The notes: generated from the sequence alone by a model not told the origin. A stretch of 64,000 nucleotides of DNA from Pomacea canaliculata (GCF_003073045.1 NC_037592.1:8832007-8896006); one strand, 5' to 3'; positions 24,801-36,480 are shown, counted from the first letter of the stretch. Numbers and translations are program-made.

Positions 24801-26379
24801 GAGCGTGTAACCCTTTGTTGGCTCAGGGACTTAAAGCGTATGTCGAATGTATGTTGAATGTATGAAAATATTAGGTAGGAAAGGGTTAACGGTGACAGAA
24901 AGTGTTTTTGAACACTGTTCACCTCTAGGTTTTGGGGGGAAAGCGTTATGGAAGTTACTTAGGCCTGGGATACAGAGAGAGGAAGACGTGCCTGAGTTAC
25001 GAGAGTACATTTCCCGAGTGAGATTCTGTAGAGGGTAGTGTCCATCGACGCTGGATGCGGAGCGGTACTGACTCGTTTGATGATTAACCTCGCCTAGATG
25101 AGGTATGACATCTTTTTCTGTTATTACTTAAGATTGTATTAATGACATCTTTTGTGAAGTTTTAGTAGAACTTACGTAAGTTCGGAGTTGTAAACATGTG
25201 AGAGAAAGATGTGTGAATTGAAGAATAAAGTTTAGAAATTGTAGTATAGTGTAACCTCGCGTTACAGGTTTTAATTGTATGGGCTGAAGAATTGGAGCCA
25301 TCTTGGATAAGGAGGAATCGCCTCCCAGGACCATTCCGTGATCGTCGTGACTTTGGTCCAGCAGCACGTGGGCTAGGAGCCTCGTGACGTCATCACGGAG
25401 TACCTGCTGTGACCTCGGAAACCGCCTCACGACACGGCCAAGCCAAGGAAATGGAATAATGTACAATTCACTGAGTCATCATGACAGTTTGGTGCATGTA
25501 GAACGGCAAAGAACATCCTCACGAGGCTGGATATCTCCTTCTCGGACTCTTTTTCCATATATTTAACCACCCACAAGACCATCTCAGCTTTTACGAAAGA
25601 TGTGGACGCTTTTATGTGTGGAACAACGATACCTGTCTTTGTGTCCTCCAGCAACAGAACTGTAAGTTCTCCGGAAGAAATTTCTGGCATTTAACACAGC
25701 ACTTACATTCCGCGCCCTTCCAGGGATCGTTGGCGACCTCGTCACCTGGAACCCTCCTCGTCCAGCACTGCTCTGCGCATGTGCAGCTTCAGTAGCAGGA
25801 TGTCCCCGTTCACGCGGTGCGTGATACTTCGTTCTCGTCTTTTCTCGTCCTTCTCTTCTTGCAGGCGCAGCTCGTCCATCATGACCTTTAAGGTCATCGT
25901 CAGCGCGCTCGGCTTAATGGTGGGATTGAGGAACTTCATTTTCCCACTGGCAACAAGCTCCTTGTCTTGCTTCTTGGTGGACGTTCGCGATTTGTGGAGG
26001 AACTTTCTGGCTGTGTTTGGGAGCATGTTCGGTGCCGTGTCTTTTTTTATATATATATATATAAATAGAACATTTATTTTCCGTAAACACATTACAGGCT
26101 TAACATGTAATATACTGAAACAAATCATACTCGTTGCAATATAACAAACATACATAACAATTTATAACAAACATTAAGAAGTGCCAGAAATGTTGGACAT
26201 AGTTACATTTCCAAAAATGCGTTGAATGCTTTCTTTTTCACATCTACAGTCACAAATATCATCCTACTCTACACCATATTAGAGTTATTTTTGTCCCCAG
26301 TATCCTATACATGTCCCCTTCAATCGGCAGCGCGCTTTAATGACTTGTTCCTTGTCTTTTCTGGAGATAAATTTCACTA

Positions 26380-27010
26380 TCACTGGTCTGGTCTCGGTTT
26401 GGCTGGCTGGAGTCTCCTCACTCTATGCAGTGCTGAGATATTGTGTGTGTTGATGTCTGACAGACAAAAAAGTAATATTGATAACGTTAAGAATTTCTGT
26501 TCACATTCCTCACTTGTTTCTTCTCTGCCATTATCCGGGAGGCCATGTGTCTTCACAGAATCTCTTCGCGAATATTGTTCCAGATTGTTTATTTCTTCTT
26601 GCTGCTCATTTGTCAGTGAGGTTAACTCAGTGATTTCTTCTTTCATTTCTATCATTTGCATTTGAAGAGTTTCTATTATTATTTTTTTTTTTTTAACCAT
26701 CGTTTTCTGTTCTTAGATCGAAGAAAGTGCTCGATAGGAACTCAATTTTGTTGTCTATATGTTCTATCAGTGAGCGATGTCCGTCCTCCACTTGCTTGCA
26801 CAAAACTTCAGTAACTCTTTGTAACTTGCCAAGTCGGTCTGCTATTATTGTTTGTAATGTGAGCAGTCGGGAGAACTTGGGTCAGGAGGGTTTGTCGGTC
26901 ACTCGACTGAGTTCGACATGTTCGACTTTTTTGTCTGTCCTCTCTCGCTGTCGTCTCTTCCTTCCAATTCTCCAGTTTTCTGCCCGGACATGCTCCAAAT
27001 ACTCTCGCTA
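26380..27010 (-). mobile_element. LINE ORF1 fragment (coiled coil and RRM start)
   Basis: The minus strand encodes a coiled coil around MKEEITELTSLTNEQQEE followed by NNLEQYSRRDSVKTHGLPDN. This is the hallmark junction of ORF1 proteins of L1, CR1 and related LINEs, where the family form is ENLEQYSRRN.RIxGxPE. Further upstream (to about 27010) a charged N-terminal region is shared with unit 2 (56090-56380). Stops and an A-rich run break the frame. Only the 5' part of a LINE is present. Confidence 0.65.
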
Positions 27011-27273
27011 GTGCTGGTTACCTGTTTTCTGTTTCTTTTTTATCATAATTTATCTTTTTTTGGAGCCATTAGTCTTTCGTTCAATCAAATATCTTAAAGC
27101 ACAGGCCCCGTATGCAGGGAGCACCGATAGCGCCGCTAAAGGTACAATATCCCTTTCGTCACGATAGCGCGGGAAAATTCGCATGCAGGGACCGCCGATA
27201 GCCGGCTATCGTAGCTCTACGGCTAATGGAGCCTCACCCCTCCATTAGCTCGCTATCGTACCGAAAGCACAAG

Positions 27274-27561
27274 ATGGCGGACTGGATGTTCGGGGACCGT
27301 ATTCGACGCTGTTTGCGCCGCGAACGTGTTTTTCGGGACAGGAATCCTCCCCTGGACCGGTACAACGACCAAGAACTTTACCAGAAATATAAATTTAGAA
27401 GACACGATGGTTTAGAACTGACAAATGACATTTCAGCAGCAATCGAATCCTCGAATCGACGTGGGTCGCTTACGCCAGTGTTACGGTACATAATAAAGAG
27501 TTATTATGCTGCTGATAAAACTTGTTCAGCTTGTTGTCTATTTGATTTTAGCCATGATTAG
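27274..27561 (+). pseudogene. Harbinger transposase, N-terminal part only
   Basis: Starting at MADWMFGD, the frame contains RVFRDRNPPLDRYNDQEL and YKFRRHDGLELT followed by RRGSLTPVLRY. This is the conserved N-terminal helical region of HARBI1-type transposases. An in-frame ATG 48 nt earlier is possible. The frame ends at 27561, before the DDE catalytic domain, and no catalytic segment is found in the remaining 2.5 kb on this strand. A short protein of about 95 aa could still be made. Confidence 0.75.
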
Positions 27562-27689
27562 TTGCTTTTCAAATGATATTTTAAATTTGAAAAAGGCAAA
27601 ATTAACATCCTAGCTTAGGTATTGTGCAGACTAACATGACTGTAATGTGACAGTCAAACCTTCTAGTTCTTGACATAGGATTTGCATTG

Positions 27690-28310
27690 TGTGAGAGAGT
27701 TTGTGTGTTGAGGCTTTGTACTGTAACCCAAAAATTTTTAGTTTGCACTGCTGAATACCTGTTGCAGGGTGTGTGTGTGTGTTGATGCTTTGTAATGTAA
27801 CCCACATTTTTTCATTTTGCTTTGCATCTCACTTCAGAATATGTGTTGCAGGTGTGTGAGTTTGTGTGTGTTGAGGCTTTGTACTGTACACAAATTTTTA
27901 TTTTGCATTGCATCTCACTGCTAAATACCTGTTGCAGGGTGTGTGTGTGTTGATGCTTTGTAATGTAACCCACTTTTTTTTTGCATTGCATCTCACTTCT
28001 GAATACCTGTTACAGGTGAGTGTGTGTGTGTTGAGACTATGTACTGTAACCCACATTTTTTTTAATTTCGCATTGCATCTCACTTCAGAATATGTGTTGC
28101 AGGTGTATGAGTTTGTGTGTGTTGATGCTTTGTACTGTAACCCACATTTTTTAGTTTGCATTGCATCTCACTTCAGAATATGTGTTGCAGGTGTATGAGT
28201 TTGTGTGTGTTGATGCTTTGTACTGTAACCCACATTTTTTAGTTTGCATTGCATCTCACTTTTGAGTAGCTGTTGCAGGGGGGTGTGACTTTGTACTGTC
28301 ACCCACATTT
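27690..28310 (+). repeat. Minisatellite, about eight units of 70-90 bp
   Basis: The unit runs GTTGCAGG, GTGTGTGTGTTGATGCTTTGTA, CTGTAACCCACATTTTTT, TGCATTGCATCTCACTTC and GAATAxxTGTT. The TTTGTA landmark falls at about 27714, 27790, 27877, 27958, 28129, 28219 and 28290. Last-generation units (28090-28250) are nearly identical over 90 bp. It lies inside the Harbinger element. Confidence 0.85.
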
Positions 28311-28554
28311 TTTAACTGTATACAGATCCACTCTAATATACAAATGCATACACTGGCAGTATTGCTAGTTTTAATTTCATTTTTCTCTTTGTCTAGCTTG
28401 CTTATTTAGCGTTTAGCAGCCAGACTTCTAGTTTGAGATTTTAATTTCTAGACTGCTTTTTGGTCTTTGAAATGTTATATCATGAGCTGTTGCTCTGTAT
28501 CTCCTTTGCTGGCTGTTTTTCTTTTTTTCATTCTAAGGGTTTTCCAGTTGTCCA

Positions 28555-28587
28555 GTTAGGGTTAGAGTTAGGGTTAGGGTTAGGTCC
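28555..28587 (+). repeat. Interstitial TTAGGG repeats
   Basis: GTTAGGGTTAGAGTTAGG and further GGTTAGGGTTAGG form about five TTAGGG-type units. Shorter CCCTAA pairs occur in introns of gene D (33596-33606 and 34072-34098). TTAGGG is the ancestral animal telomere unit. Confidence 0.7.
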
Positions 28588-29606
28588 AGGGTGGTGTTGA
28601 CGGATAGAAGTTTGTCAACGATTTGAAGGGACTTGAATATTCTGTGGCAGAGCAAAGAAAAATATGTAGTAAATGATGGTTGCAAGAGTGGCAATTAGAT
28701 TTCTGCAGATACATCAATAGCATTCTAAAGAAAAGTGTTGTTATCCACAAACTGATTTAGTGTAAAGTGTCAGAAAATTATCAATCCTGCAAAAATGGAC
28801 AGAAAATATCATTTAAATGTGGATATATATATATATTTGTGTGTGGATGCAATTATTCACTTTTCATTTTGCTTTTGTTTTAAAATGTGTGATTGTGACT
28901 GTTTGAGAGTAAAATAAATTTCACTATGTAAATTTTAAGACATTGTGTATTACTTGTTGAGATGGCAACATGTTGCACACAAACTTCAGAACACAGCATT
29001 CTGCGCGCAAAGTTCACAATATAGCCACCGTAAAACATGAAATTATTCAGCCTGCTTACCTCCTGTGAATCTGGACCATTCACTGAATAAAAAAACATGT
29101 TTTTAAAAATTTGTACTTCATTTAATCAACAAGCATATAGCTGATGTATAAACAATAAAAGAAAAGTAAATAATGGTTGCATTTGAGGCAAGATTAAACC
29201 AACCCATTTCAACTGTGGTGTTGTGTCCCCAGTTACCAAGAATGTAAAGCGTGTAATATTAACAATTTATAAGCATGATTTAAACATCCAACGCATACAA
29301 TATGTTTCACTGCTCCCCTCCCTACATCCAGCTGATTTGCAAAACATAATCACATTTTCTATTATAATTTCATAAAAAATATAAATCAAAAATAAGTAAT
29401 TATTCTGTCATTTACTGTTTTTATACTTTTTTAGCCAGTTAATGTGTCACTTACCTCCAATACCACGCGATCAGTAGGTGTTATTGCCAGGATGCAGCAA
29501 CAGCCTCTTCATATTCAGGTGGTGGCATTCCCTTGTCTCCAACTGTTTTATTTGCCTCGCTTTTTTTTTTTTTTTTTGAAGCATTGTCTATTTTTGTAGA
29601 ATCCAT

Positions 29607-29867
29607 TTATCTTTTATTTCTGGTACAGACGGACAGAACAGCCACCCTGCTTGCCAACACCTTGGCCGCAATTTTTTTTTTCCAAATTTTTTGTTTTTGT
29701 TTTGTTTGTTTGGTGGGTTTTTTTTTTTTTTTTTTTTTTTTTGGTATCGTTCTTTTGTTGGAGAAGCAGCTGGAAAGAATTTTGTTTTCCATGGATATCT
29801 CCTCTAACAAAATTTTAATTTCCATGTCGCATATGTTTTGTTTCCCGTTTTTTCTGCAAAAGGACAT
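29607..29867 (-). pseudogene. Harbinger Myb/SANT-like protein remnant
   Basis: The minus-strand frame reads EIKILLEEISMENKILSSCF followed, after a Lys run, by WKKKIAAKVLASRVAVLS. This follows the Myb/SANT-like DNA-binding pattern of Harbinger accessory proteins (LLEEV...IL...K...W..IA..VNA). The Lys run is translated from a long T tract (29719-29742) expanded inside the gene. The frame is short and the third helix is not clear. Confidence 0.5.
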
Positions 29868-30597
29868 CGTCAGGGAGAAAAAGTAAACGGCTACTTTTAA
29901 AACAAATACATGCGCAGTAGCGCATGAAATTCGGGCCTACCCGGATTCTATTTATAGAACTGCCTTCCCGCGCCGAAAGCTAGTGGAGCTCTATCGGCGT
30001 GTCCCTGCATACCACGTTAGTGGGGAGACTATCGCTGCTATAGCTTTCGGACCGAAAGGCTCTATCGCGACGATTGGCTAACGGTGTTTCTTGCATACGG
30101 GGCCAGGAGTAACAAACACTACGGTGTAACCCCATACTGTTCACTCGCCCTCTACTGAGGTGATGACACTACAGCTAAACCAATTTCATTGTCTTTCCCC
30201 AGTTTCTACTTTCTCTTACAATAATTTCACTGAAAAAATTTATCTATGGAATTTTCTTGGACACAATCTACAGACGTTATATCCCAGATGTGTTGATCCA
30301 CCAACACAGGCCATGAGACTTTTTTCTTTAGGTAAATAAATGCAAACATTTTCTAACATTAACAGGTGAGTTATGCTTAGTGCACAAGCTACCGTCAAAC
30401 GTCAGTTTAACAAAGTAAGAAAGAAAGAAACAAACAAACAAACAAAAAATCAATCAACAAAAAACACTAAGCTTCGTGCTCGCTGTTTATCAATGAACTC
30501 GTTCTCAATATACTGTCTTAAAAAATATATCAACAAGTCGTTCAAGCAATTACATTAAAGTGACTTAACTTATAAGTCCAACTGGCATTTTAAATTT

Positions 30598-30649
<52 letters not shown>

Positions 30650-30650
30650 G
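30598..30650 (+). repeat. (GT)n(GA)n microsatellite
   Basis: TGTGTGTGTGTGTGTG is followed by about 16 GA units. The neighbouring sequence to 30700 is a second copy of 23440-23550 next to the zinc-ribbon gene. Confidence 0.85.
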
Positions 30651-30973
30651 CTACATCAAATGCACTTGTCTTCATAAAGGCAATACAAGTTAGGTAACAA
30701 AACTTTTTCAACAAGGAGGGTATCTTTCAGAAAGCGAACACTGGTAATATTGGCTCTAATGAAATTGAAGCTGTAAAAAGCTACAGGTATCTAGGTTTTA
30801 CTTTAACCACAAAATTATCTCTGACGACTGCACTACGAGGTTGTCAGAAAAGGAAGAGAAAGAGTGTCCCAGTTGATGTAAACGATGTGGAGGCTAGCTC
30901 ATCGCATGTTAAACTAGTCGTAAATTAATTAAGAAAGGAATCGGGTAGGAGAATAACCGACACAAATACTTTA

Positions 30974-31210
30974 CATGAACACGGTTTCCTTCAGTAAGAG
31001 AAACAGTTTTGCTGACACGGCTACCATTCATTTATGTCTGAATTCACAAACCATAAATCCTCACATGTTTTGGTGGCATGATACAGTTTTAGTGTCAGTC
31101 TGCCCCCGTCACTGTCATTAAACAGGAAATCAAACTGGACACAGATCGTGAAGTTGTCTTCCCATCCAGAGACTGGTGAGAGCCGCTCTGCCTTCCAAAG
31201 GCTTCATCGT
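30974..31210 (-). pseudogene. MAM receptor relic C (exon 4 only)
   Basis: The sequence aligns with exon 4 of genes E and F. The minus strand still shows the CVQFDFLFNDSDGGRLTLK core and CEDLWFVNSD. It is 237 nt instead of 272, with deletions near both ends and a stop after NEW where family members have NEWxW. The donor and acceptor positions are only partly kept. No other exons of this copy are found nearby, so it is an isolated decayed copy. Confidence 0.75.
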
Positions 31211-31624
31211 CTGAAAATAAAAACAAGAAAAGCGAGCAACAGCACAAACCCTTTCAAAAACGTTGAAGAAATTATTGCTGTTCAAAACTGATCATTGCCA
31301 GGTTCTCGACATAACAAGTCTGGGTTCTGTAGACATTTTTGTGAAGTTCGCAGCGCTTTCAAAAGAAGTAACTGGGAAAACTGTTTTAAAAGACCTCAGA
31401 AAGAGCGAACTACGGCGATGAAACTGAGGAAGAGGCGATAAGTGACAGTGATATCACAAGAAAACGCTGTGAGATATTGCTTCATAAATCTTATTCGTGA
31501 ATATCTGAATCTTGAAAAGTGATAAAGCAATATAAAGACGAGAAAATAATTGTCTCAGTGCGACACGTGCAGTGGAAAATAAAGAGGCTTCACGTGGTTG
31601 GAGTAAGCTTGGTAGGATTATTAC

Positions 31625-32115
31625 AAATACATAATTTAAATATTCAGATAACTATAAGTATAAACAAATATTTCAACTTCTTATCAGTCCGCATTGTCAA
31701 AAAAATTAAAAACAAATCAATGCTTATGAACCTGTGCCGCGTTGACCTATATTTTAGTAAACGCAAAGACTTGATAGTCATGGATATCTGGACAACGGAG
31801 GTAGAGTCACAATCGTACCAGGAGGTAGTTTGTCCTTCTCTACCGCCAGATGCGCGCGCAAAGAAACAGGCTTTCCGCCGTTGGCACGCATGTATAGTAC
31901 TCGCCTTTTGCATGGTGGTTGCCCTTGGCCAAAGTAGACTGGGCATATGATAAAGTGGACGACATAATCTGTTCTCGCCGAAAGAAAGCATATTGTTCTG
32001 GCGTGGTTTGTTGCACAAAGCCTTTTTGTGGTGCCGCTACTGAAATCGTCAAATAGTACGCAAGGATAAAATTGCGACGCTATAATCTCCTCGTAGCGCC
32101 GTGTAAGCGATATTG
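31625..32115. other. Unexplained insertion that replaces the transmembrane exon of gene D
   Basis: Left of 31625 the sequence matches 14880-15030. Right of about 32115 it matches the upstream part of the transmembrane exon of A. What lies between matches neither, and 31790-32110 is richer in CG dinucleotides than its surroundings. Open frames exist on both strands but none is recognisable. Terminal repeats are not evident. Confidence 0.4.
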
Positions 32116-35100
32116 TTCGCGGTTTTCAATGCTATTGTCTTCAACTGAATTTCCGATTAACAATGTTTAATCATCATCTCCTCTTTCGAATCTCATGGAA
32201 CACGTATTCAAACATCACCATACACAAAAAGAATTCCACAACACTGACGTCAGAGTTGTACATGGATACGTCTACGTTGTCAAGGCCTCAGTCGACGCGG
32301 TAGCTGAGACTATAATGACAGACGTACCTTTAATTTCTTTTTTCTGTGCATAGTGATGTTTATATGCGTTTATCTTGAAGAACAGGAGTATTTACCAGTA
32401 TTGTGAGAAATAGTATCTTGCACTGAACCCTGTGATTAGAAACAAGCAAATTGCACCCCACTAGTCTTGTAGCGGCAGGTACAGTAAATGCATGAATGCT
32501 TAACATAATGTGAGCATTTTTGTTTTTTATATCTGTAGTCTTGTTTCTCATCATCTTATTGTGTTGTAGGGATGATGATGAGACCACGAGGTCAGATTTG
32601 TGCTGCTTTTTTGTGTGTGTGTGCAGACAACATATAGCCCCGACCACAAAAGATTCGTGGTCCTTTTATGTGTCTATGCAAAAAAAAAAAAAAAAAAAAA
32701 AACAACACAACACACCACACACACACACAGCACACACACATGAGAAAAATTTAAACAATCATATAATTGCATGTGCTATAGACCTTTATCAGGGCTTAAA
32801 ATACGTATCAAGAATATCACGTGTTGCTGTGGTTAGGTCAATAGAAGTGTATATTATTGTCTCACCGGAAGTCGGTAACAGATGATCACTTGTCGGTGGA
32901 GGAGCTGAAGCCGAGTCGGTGAAACAAGAAGCGTTGATGTAGACAATGTTGTCGAGGTAGAAGTCTGTTTCTGTATAAAGCCAGTGATCGTATGTTTTCA
33001 TTGCTTCAAACTGTATCTGAAAAAGATGGGTTTATGACTTTGATAGAGAAGTGATAAAGGTTTCAACACGTGGACAAGAAGAACAAGAAGAATCAATGTC
33101 ACACGGGGGAAATAGTAAACCTAGAAATAATACATACTACATCGCTGTGACATGACTTGCGCCTTCTGATTGGCTTGTATCGTAAACACTAATATTGATA
33201 AATATTTTGGATGTTAAAATATTTGACTTTCGAATAAAACAGAAGTTGATTTGGTGAGCGTGAAGCCAGAACCGACTTAGTGCGCATGACAATGATTATG
33301 TATGCCAGAAAGGAATACTGAAAAAAATATTTTCCAAAATCAAAATAATATGCTCATGTGAATTACAACCAGGTCAGTGTGCATGCAAAATGCTATCTAC
33401 TGGAAACTGAATATTGGTGTATTGTTACTGATGAGATGATGTAGAGATTTGCATCATCGACATCCAGGCCAATACAGCGTCCTGCACTGTCAGTCATTCC
33501 AGAATCTTCGCGCAGAATTTATTAATTTGTTGTGGAACTCATCTACCCAGCCATTGCCAAGCAAACCAGCAAACGATCAGGCATGTGACACACAAACCCT
33601 AACCCTGATTTTTTAGAACTGTATCAGCGTAAAGACAACAAACTTTATTTATTTACCTGAAACTGTCCTCTGTTAGTAAGGGCAATGTTTTCGCGTGCTT
33701 GTTGCCACTTCCATTCATCTCTGTCACCAGAAGTTGCGAACCACACAACGTGACATCCTGTTGTGTCGTGACACAGTTTAAGAGTCAGTCTGCCTCCATC
33801 ACGGCGATTAAACATGAAATTAAATTGGATACAGATCGTTGAGATGTTGTCCCCACACATCCACGGACTGGTGAGAACAGCTCTGTGGCCCTTGTCCTTG
33901 CCATGCATGTTAACAAAAGCTTCTCTGTCTGAAAACAGACATGAGATTATTAGTGTCAGAGAGCTCCAGACCGTTGTTTTAACTGTTGCCATGACAAATA
34001 TTCAACTGACCTGTAAAATGTTTCTCAACTGATAAAGAATGAATTGTCGATGAAAAATAATCTCTCCTACACCCTAACTCTAACCCTAACCCTGATGTAT
34101 CGTGTCTCTTTCGGAAAGATCCAGTCTAAGACTTTTTCATTATGAAGAAACATAATACTAGTCAAATGCTATTGAAATGATTTTGTGACATCTGCAGTGT
34201 CTTTGAAGGAAGTCAAGAACAACCTTTGAAGACATAGAACTTAGGTTACTATCGCCAATAAACTAGGGCTTACTAGGCATAGGTAAGAAAACTTTCAGTT
34301 GCTGAAGAAGGTGTGGATTTCTTTCAGAAGCTTCAGAAAGTGTTACATTTTTCCTTAAACGTGAAGTTTTAGTTTTCCGTTACCAAGGAACTAAATTTAC
34401 AAGTAGCCTGGCATGCTGTTTGATGCATATTAGATAACAACATTAGTGAAGGGCGGGATCTTAGATGTGTCTCAGATAACATAATTAGTCATTGGCCTGG
34501 TCTGGTGTGTCTCAGACAACAGCAGCACGGCGAGTAGACTATCTCTGTGACTATTTTGACAGTACGAGGACAAAGACAGGTTGAGAAGAGAGAGAAATAA
34601 ACGAAACGACGCTTACTGTTATTGACCTCCCATTTTGCTCCATAATAAGACCATCTATAATTACAAAATCCAGAACTGCTAAATGTGCAACTACCTGCAA
34701 AGAAAAAAAAACCATTGACTTTCATCATATATATGACACAGGGCTTCTGCTAAGGCTAAATTCTTTGAAGATTTTAAGGGGTCCCTGTTCTTCGCCCAAA
34801 TCTGAAGGGGACCCCATTGACGAAAATTGAAGGGGTCCTCCGAACGTTTAATGCGTACTGCACTCAATTTTTTGCGTAAGCAGAAGCCCTGTTAAGATAT
34901 ATATGATTACACACATTCTCTATCTATTTGAAGGAGGTTAGACATTTTAGCCTTGAGGACATACAACAACAAACAAGCCAAAGATATTAGTGCCTCACAT
35001 CATACCGGTACATTATCAGCAGCAATAGTAGTAGGAAAGAAATTGTTTCAGGACACAAAACCTACCTCCACTCTCGGGCCCAGTGTATCCTCCATAGCAG

Positions 35101-35621
35101 ATTTCGCTAAAATATTCAAAAATAGGTAACATTATTTAAGATAGTAAATAAGTAAATAGACAGACCCCCAACCACCCGGTAAGCCAGCCCTCAAGCCAGA
35201 CAGACAAACATTTAGATAAAACAGAAACAAAATCTCAAACCTTCTTAAAAAATTTTGTTTTATTTGAAATACAGTTCATTATTTTAGCTTTTTCCGCAAA
35301 AATTTTACAGGATTTCTAACGATTACATTCTGACTGGTGGTAAGCTAAAGACTTGTGTTTTACTCCTCGCCTACACTGCCCATCCATGTGTTGCCATAAT
35401 TACAGTGTAATTATATTTATTATATTTTATAATTTAATTATTATTATCTAAATCGGTAAATAGTCAAAACATCTTCATAAATGATTCATTTTGTGCATGA
35501 CAATAGACCACAAAATACAGTTTGTAATAAAACACTCTAACCTGTCACCATTTGTCACACATCTGGACAGAAAGAGGCTCCAATGAATCACAACAACACA
35601 GATAATTTCTAGGAAGCTCAT
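32080..35621 (-). CDS. MAM-domain protein D, predicted secreted, 243 aa
   Basis: Exons are 35621-35542 (signal peptide starting MSFLEIICVVV), 35106-35066, 34694-34617, 33928-33657, 33016-32821 and 32144-32080. The sum is 732 nt in frame. The MAM domain is complete, from CTFSSSGFCNYRW to LDNIVYINASC, and a Thr/Ser stalk follows. The last exon begins like the transmembrane exon of A (EDNSIEN) but after about eight residues runs into unrelated sequence and stops at TAG (32082-32080), so there is no membrane anchor. If exon 5 is not spliced, a stop follows FKP shortly after, again giving a soluble protein. It is the closest paralogue of G (start codons 25,948 bp apart). A 153-bp MITE and CCCTAA motifs lie in its introns. 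Confidence 0.7.
34739..34891. mobile_element. 153-bp MITE
   Basis: CAGGGCTTCTGCT at the left end is repeated inverted at the right end (AGCAGAAGCCCTG, with one extra A-side variation). The sequence between carries AAGGGGTCC and GGGGACCCC segments. ATATATATGA occurs just outside both ends, while the equivalent intron of gene A has one uninterrupted copy of the AT stretch, which supports an insertion after the genes diverged. It has no coding capacity. The superfamily is not certain; a hAT-like element is possible. Confidence 0.65.
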
Positions 35622-36039
35622 TGCTGTTAACTCAAGGGGGAAGTGAATCAACGCCGATTAAGACTGCGATATATTCTCGATGTGAACTGGCGACTTAAGA
35701 AAATTGAAAAACTTTTAGCAGCAAGTTCAGATCATGAAAAGAAAATGAAAAGTGGATGCTAGTAATGACCCCCCTCCCCCCACACACAAACACACCTACA
35801 AAAAATGATCCGATAACAGCAGATATTTAAGGAAACTATCGTATTAGTAGTAGTGGCAATGAAATAAATTTTGAATTATTATTATTATTAAACCAAAGAC
35901 AATATTGTGTACATCTACAAGTAGTTACTAAAGTTGTTCCCTACTATAAACATATAATTACGATAGTGGGACTCAGGACTCACCACCTTTGCAGCCTCAG
36001 CTGGACGTGTACAAGACAGACAGAGTTGCAGCTCTTGTA

Positions 36040-36480
36040 ATGGCGATGCCCAGGGACATTGTCCGCTTTCATCAGATGCAGCTCAACCTCTGACATCAGC
36101 TACTTCCTGAAAGTAAATATGATGGGCGAGTCGTAAGCCAATCATCGTCTGCTGCAGACTTGTTTGACAGGACATTATCAATATATTTGTCAATACCATA
36201 CGGCGTTGCGGCCCTTTGGAGGTTGACGGCGGAACTTTCATCTTCAGGAAATATGTGGTGCATTTTTATTTGTAATTGTTTTCAATAGCACAACACGGTA
36301 AACCTGTTCACGCTTGCAGAACAATCAGTATCGCCACACTAAGCATCATTCGCTGCACTAATATATTAAAAATTCTTCGAATTCGTTTATTGCCAAGTCC
36401 TGGTGGAAGTGGAACATTCCTAGTATTTACCAGTATCGACTCCCACTTGAAAACACTCGTTTCCGGACGCAAATAAATTA
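36040..36480 (-). promoter_or_regulatory. Conserved upstream block of gene D
   Basis: This is the counterpart of the block upstream of A, with ACTTCCTG (ETS-type core, complement CAGGAAGT) at 36102-36109, about 480 bp upstream of the start codon. The same distance is kept in G. The adjacent CAATAGCACAAC and CATTCGCTGCA segments are also shared by all copies. Confidence 0.4.

Larger units (their letters stand above)
27105..30103 (+). mobile_element. PIF/Harbinger DNA transposon, 2,999 bp, internally decayed
   Basis: The left end GCCCCGTATGCAGGGAGCAC and the inverted right end (30103 leftward) match at 23 of 27 positions. The element is flanked by a 3-bp target duplication, CAG at 27102-27104 and CAG at 30104-30106. 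The paralogous unit at about 56458 keeps the uninterrupted target (AAAGCACAGGAGTAAC), which proves an insertion. A second inverted pair sits inside the ends (ATGCAGGGAC..CGCCGATAG near 27183 and its complement near 29992). The element holds a Harbinger transposase N-terminus and a Myb/SANT-like frame on the opposite strand, the usual two-gene layout. The catalytic part of the transposase is missing and a minisatellite occupies the middle, so it cannot move by itself. Confidence 0.9.
24808..30370. repeat. Composite repeat unit 1 (interrupted by a Harbinger element)
   Basis: 24808-27104 plus 30104-30370 align with 54050-56700. Both copies begin with TAACCCTTTG, continue through the AAAGCGTATGTCGAATGTATG segment, the GTGTAACCTCGxGTTACAGGTTTTAATTG segment, decayed zinc-ribbon-gene exons (here 25742-25990, minus strand) and a LINE ORF1 fragment, and end near the CAACACAGGCC(A/G)TGAGA segment. 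Unit 1 contains the 2,999-bp Harbinger insertion; unit 2 does not. The exact repeat type is unknown. It could be a segmental duplication rather than a mobile element. Confidence 0.7.

Noticed and set aside
27898..28198. Frames on both strands with repeated Cys/His residues
   Set aside because: They are translations of the minisatellite units.
27690..28310. Possible CRISPR-like array
   Set aside because: The units are contiguous and similar over their whole length, with no unique spacers, and the genome is eukaryotic.
31519..31950. 143-codon + strand frame
   Set aside because: It crosses the boundary between duplicated flank and unexplained insertion; no domain is recognised.
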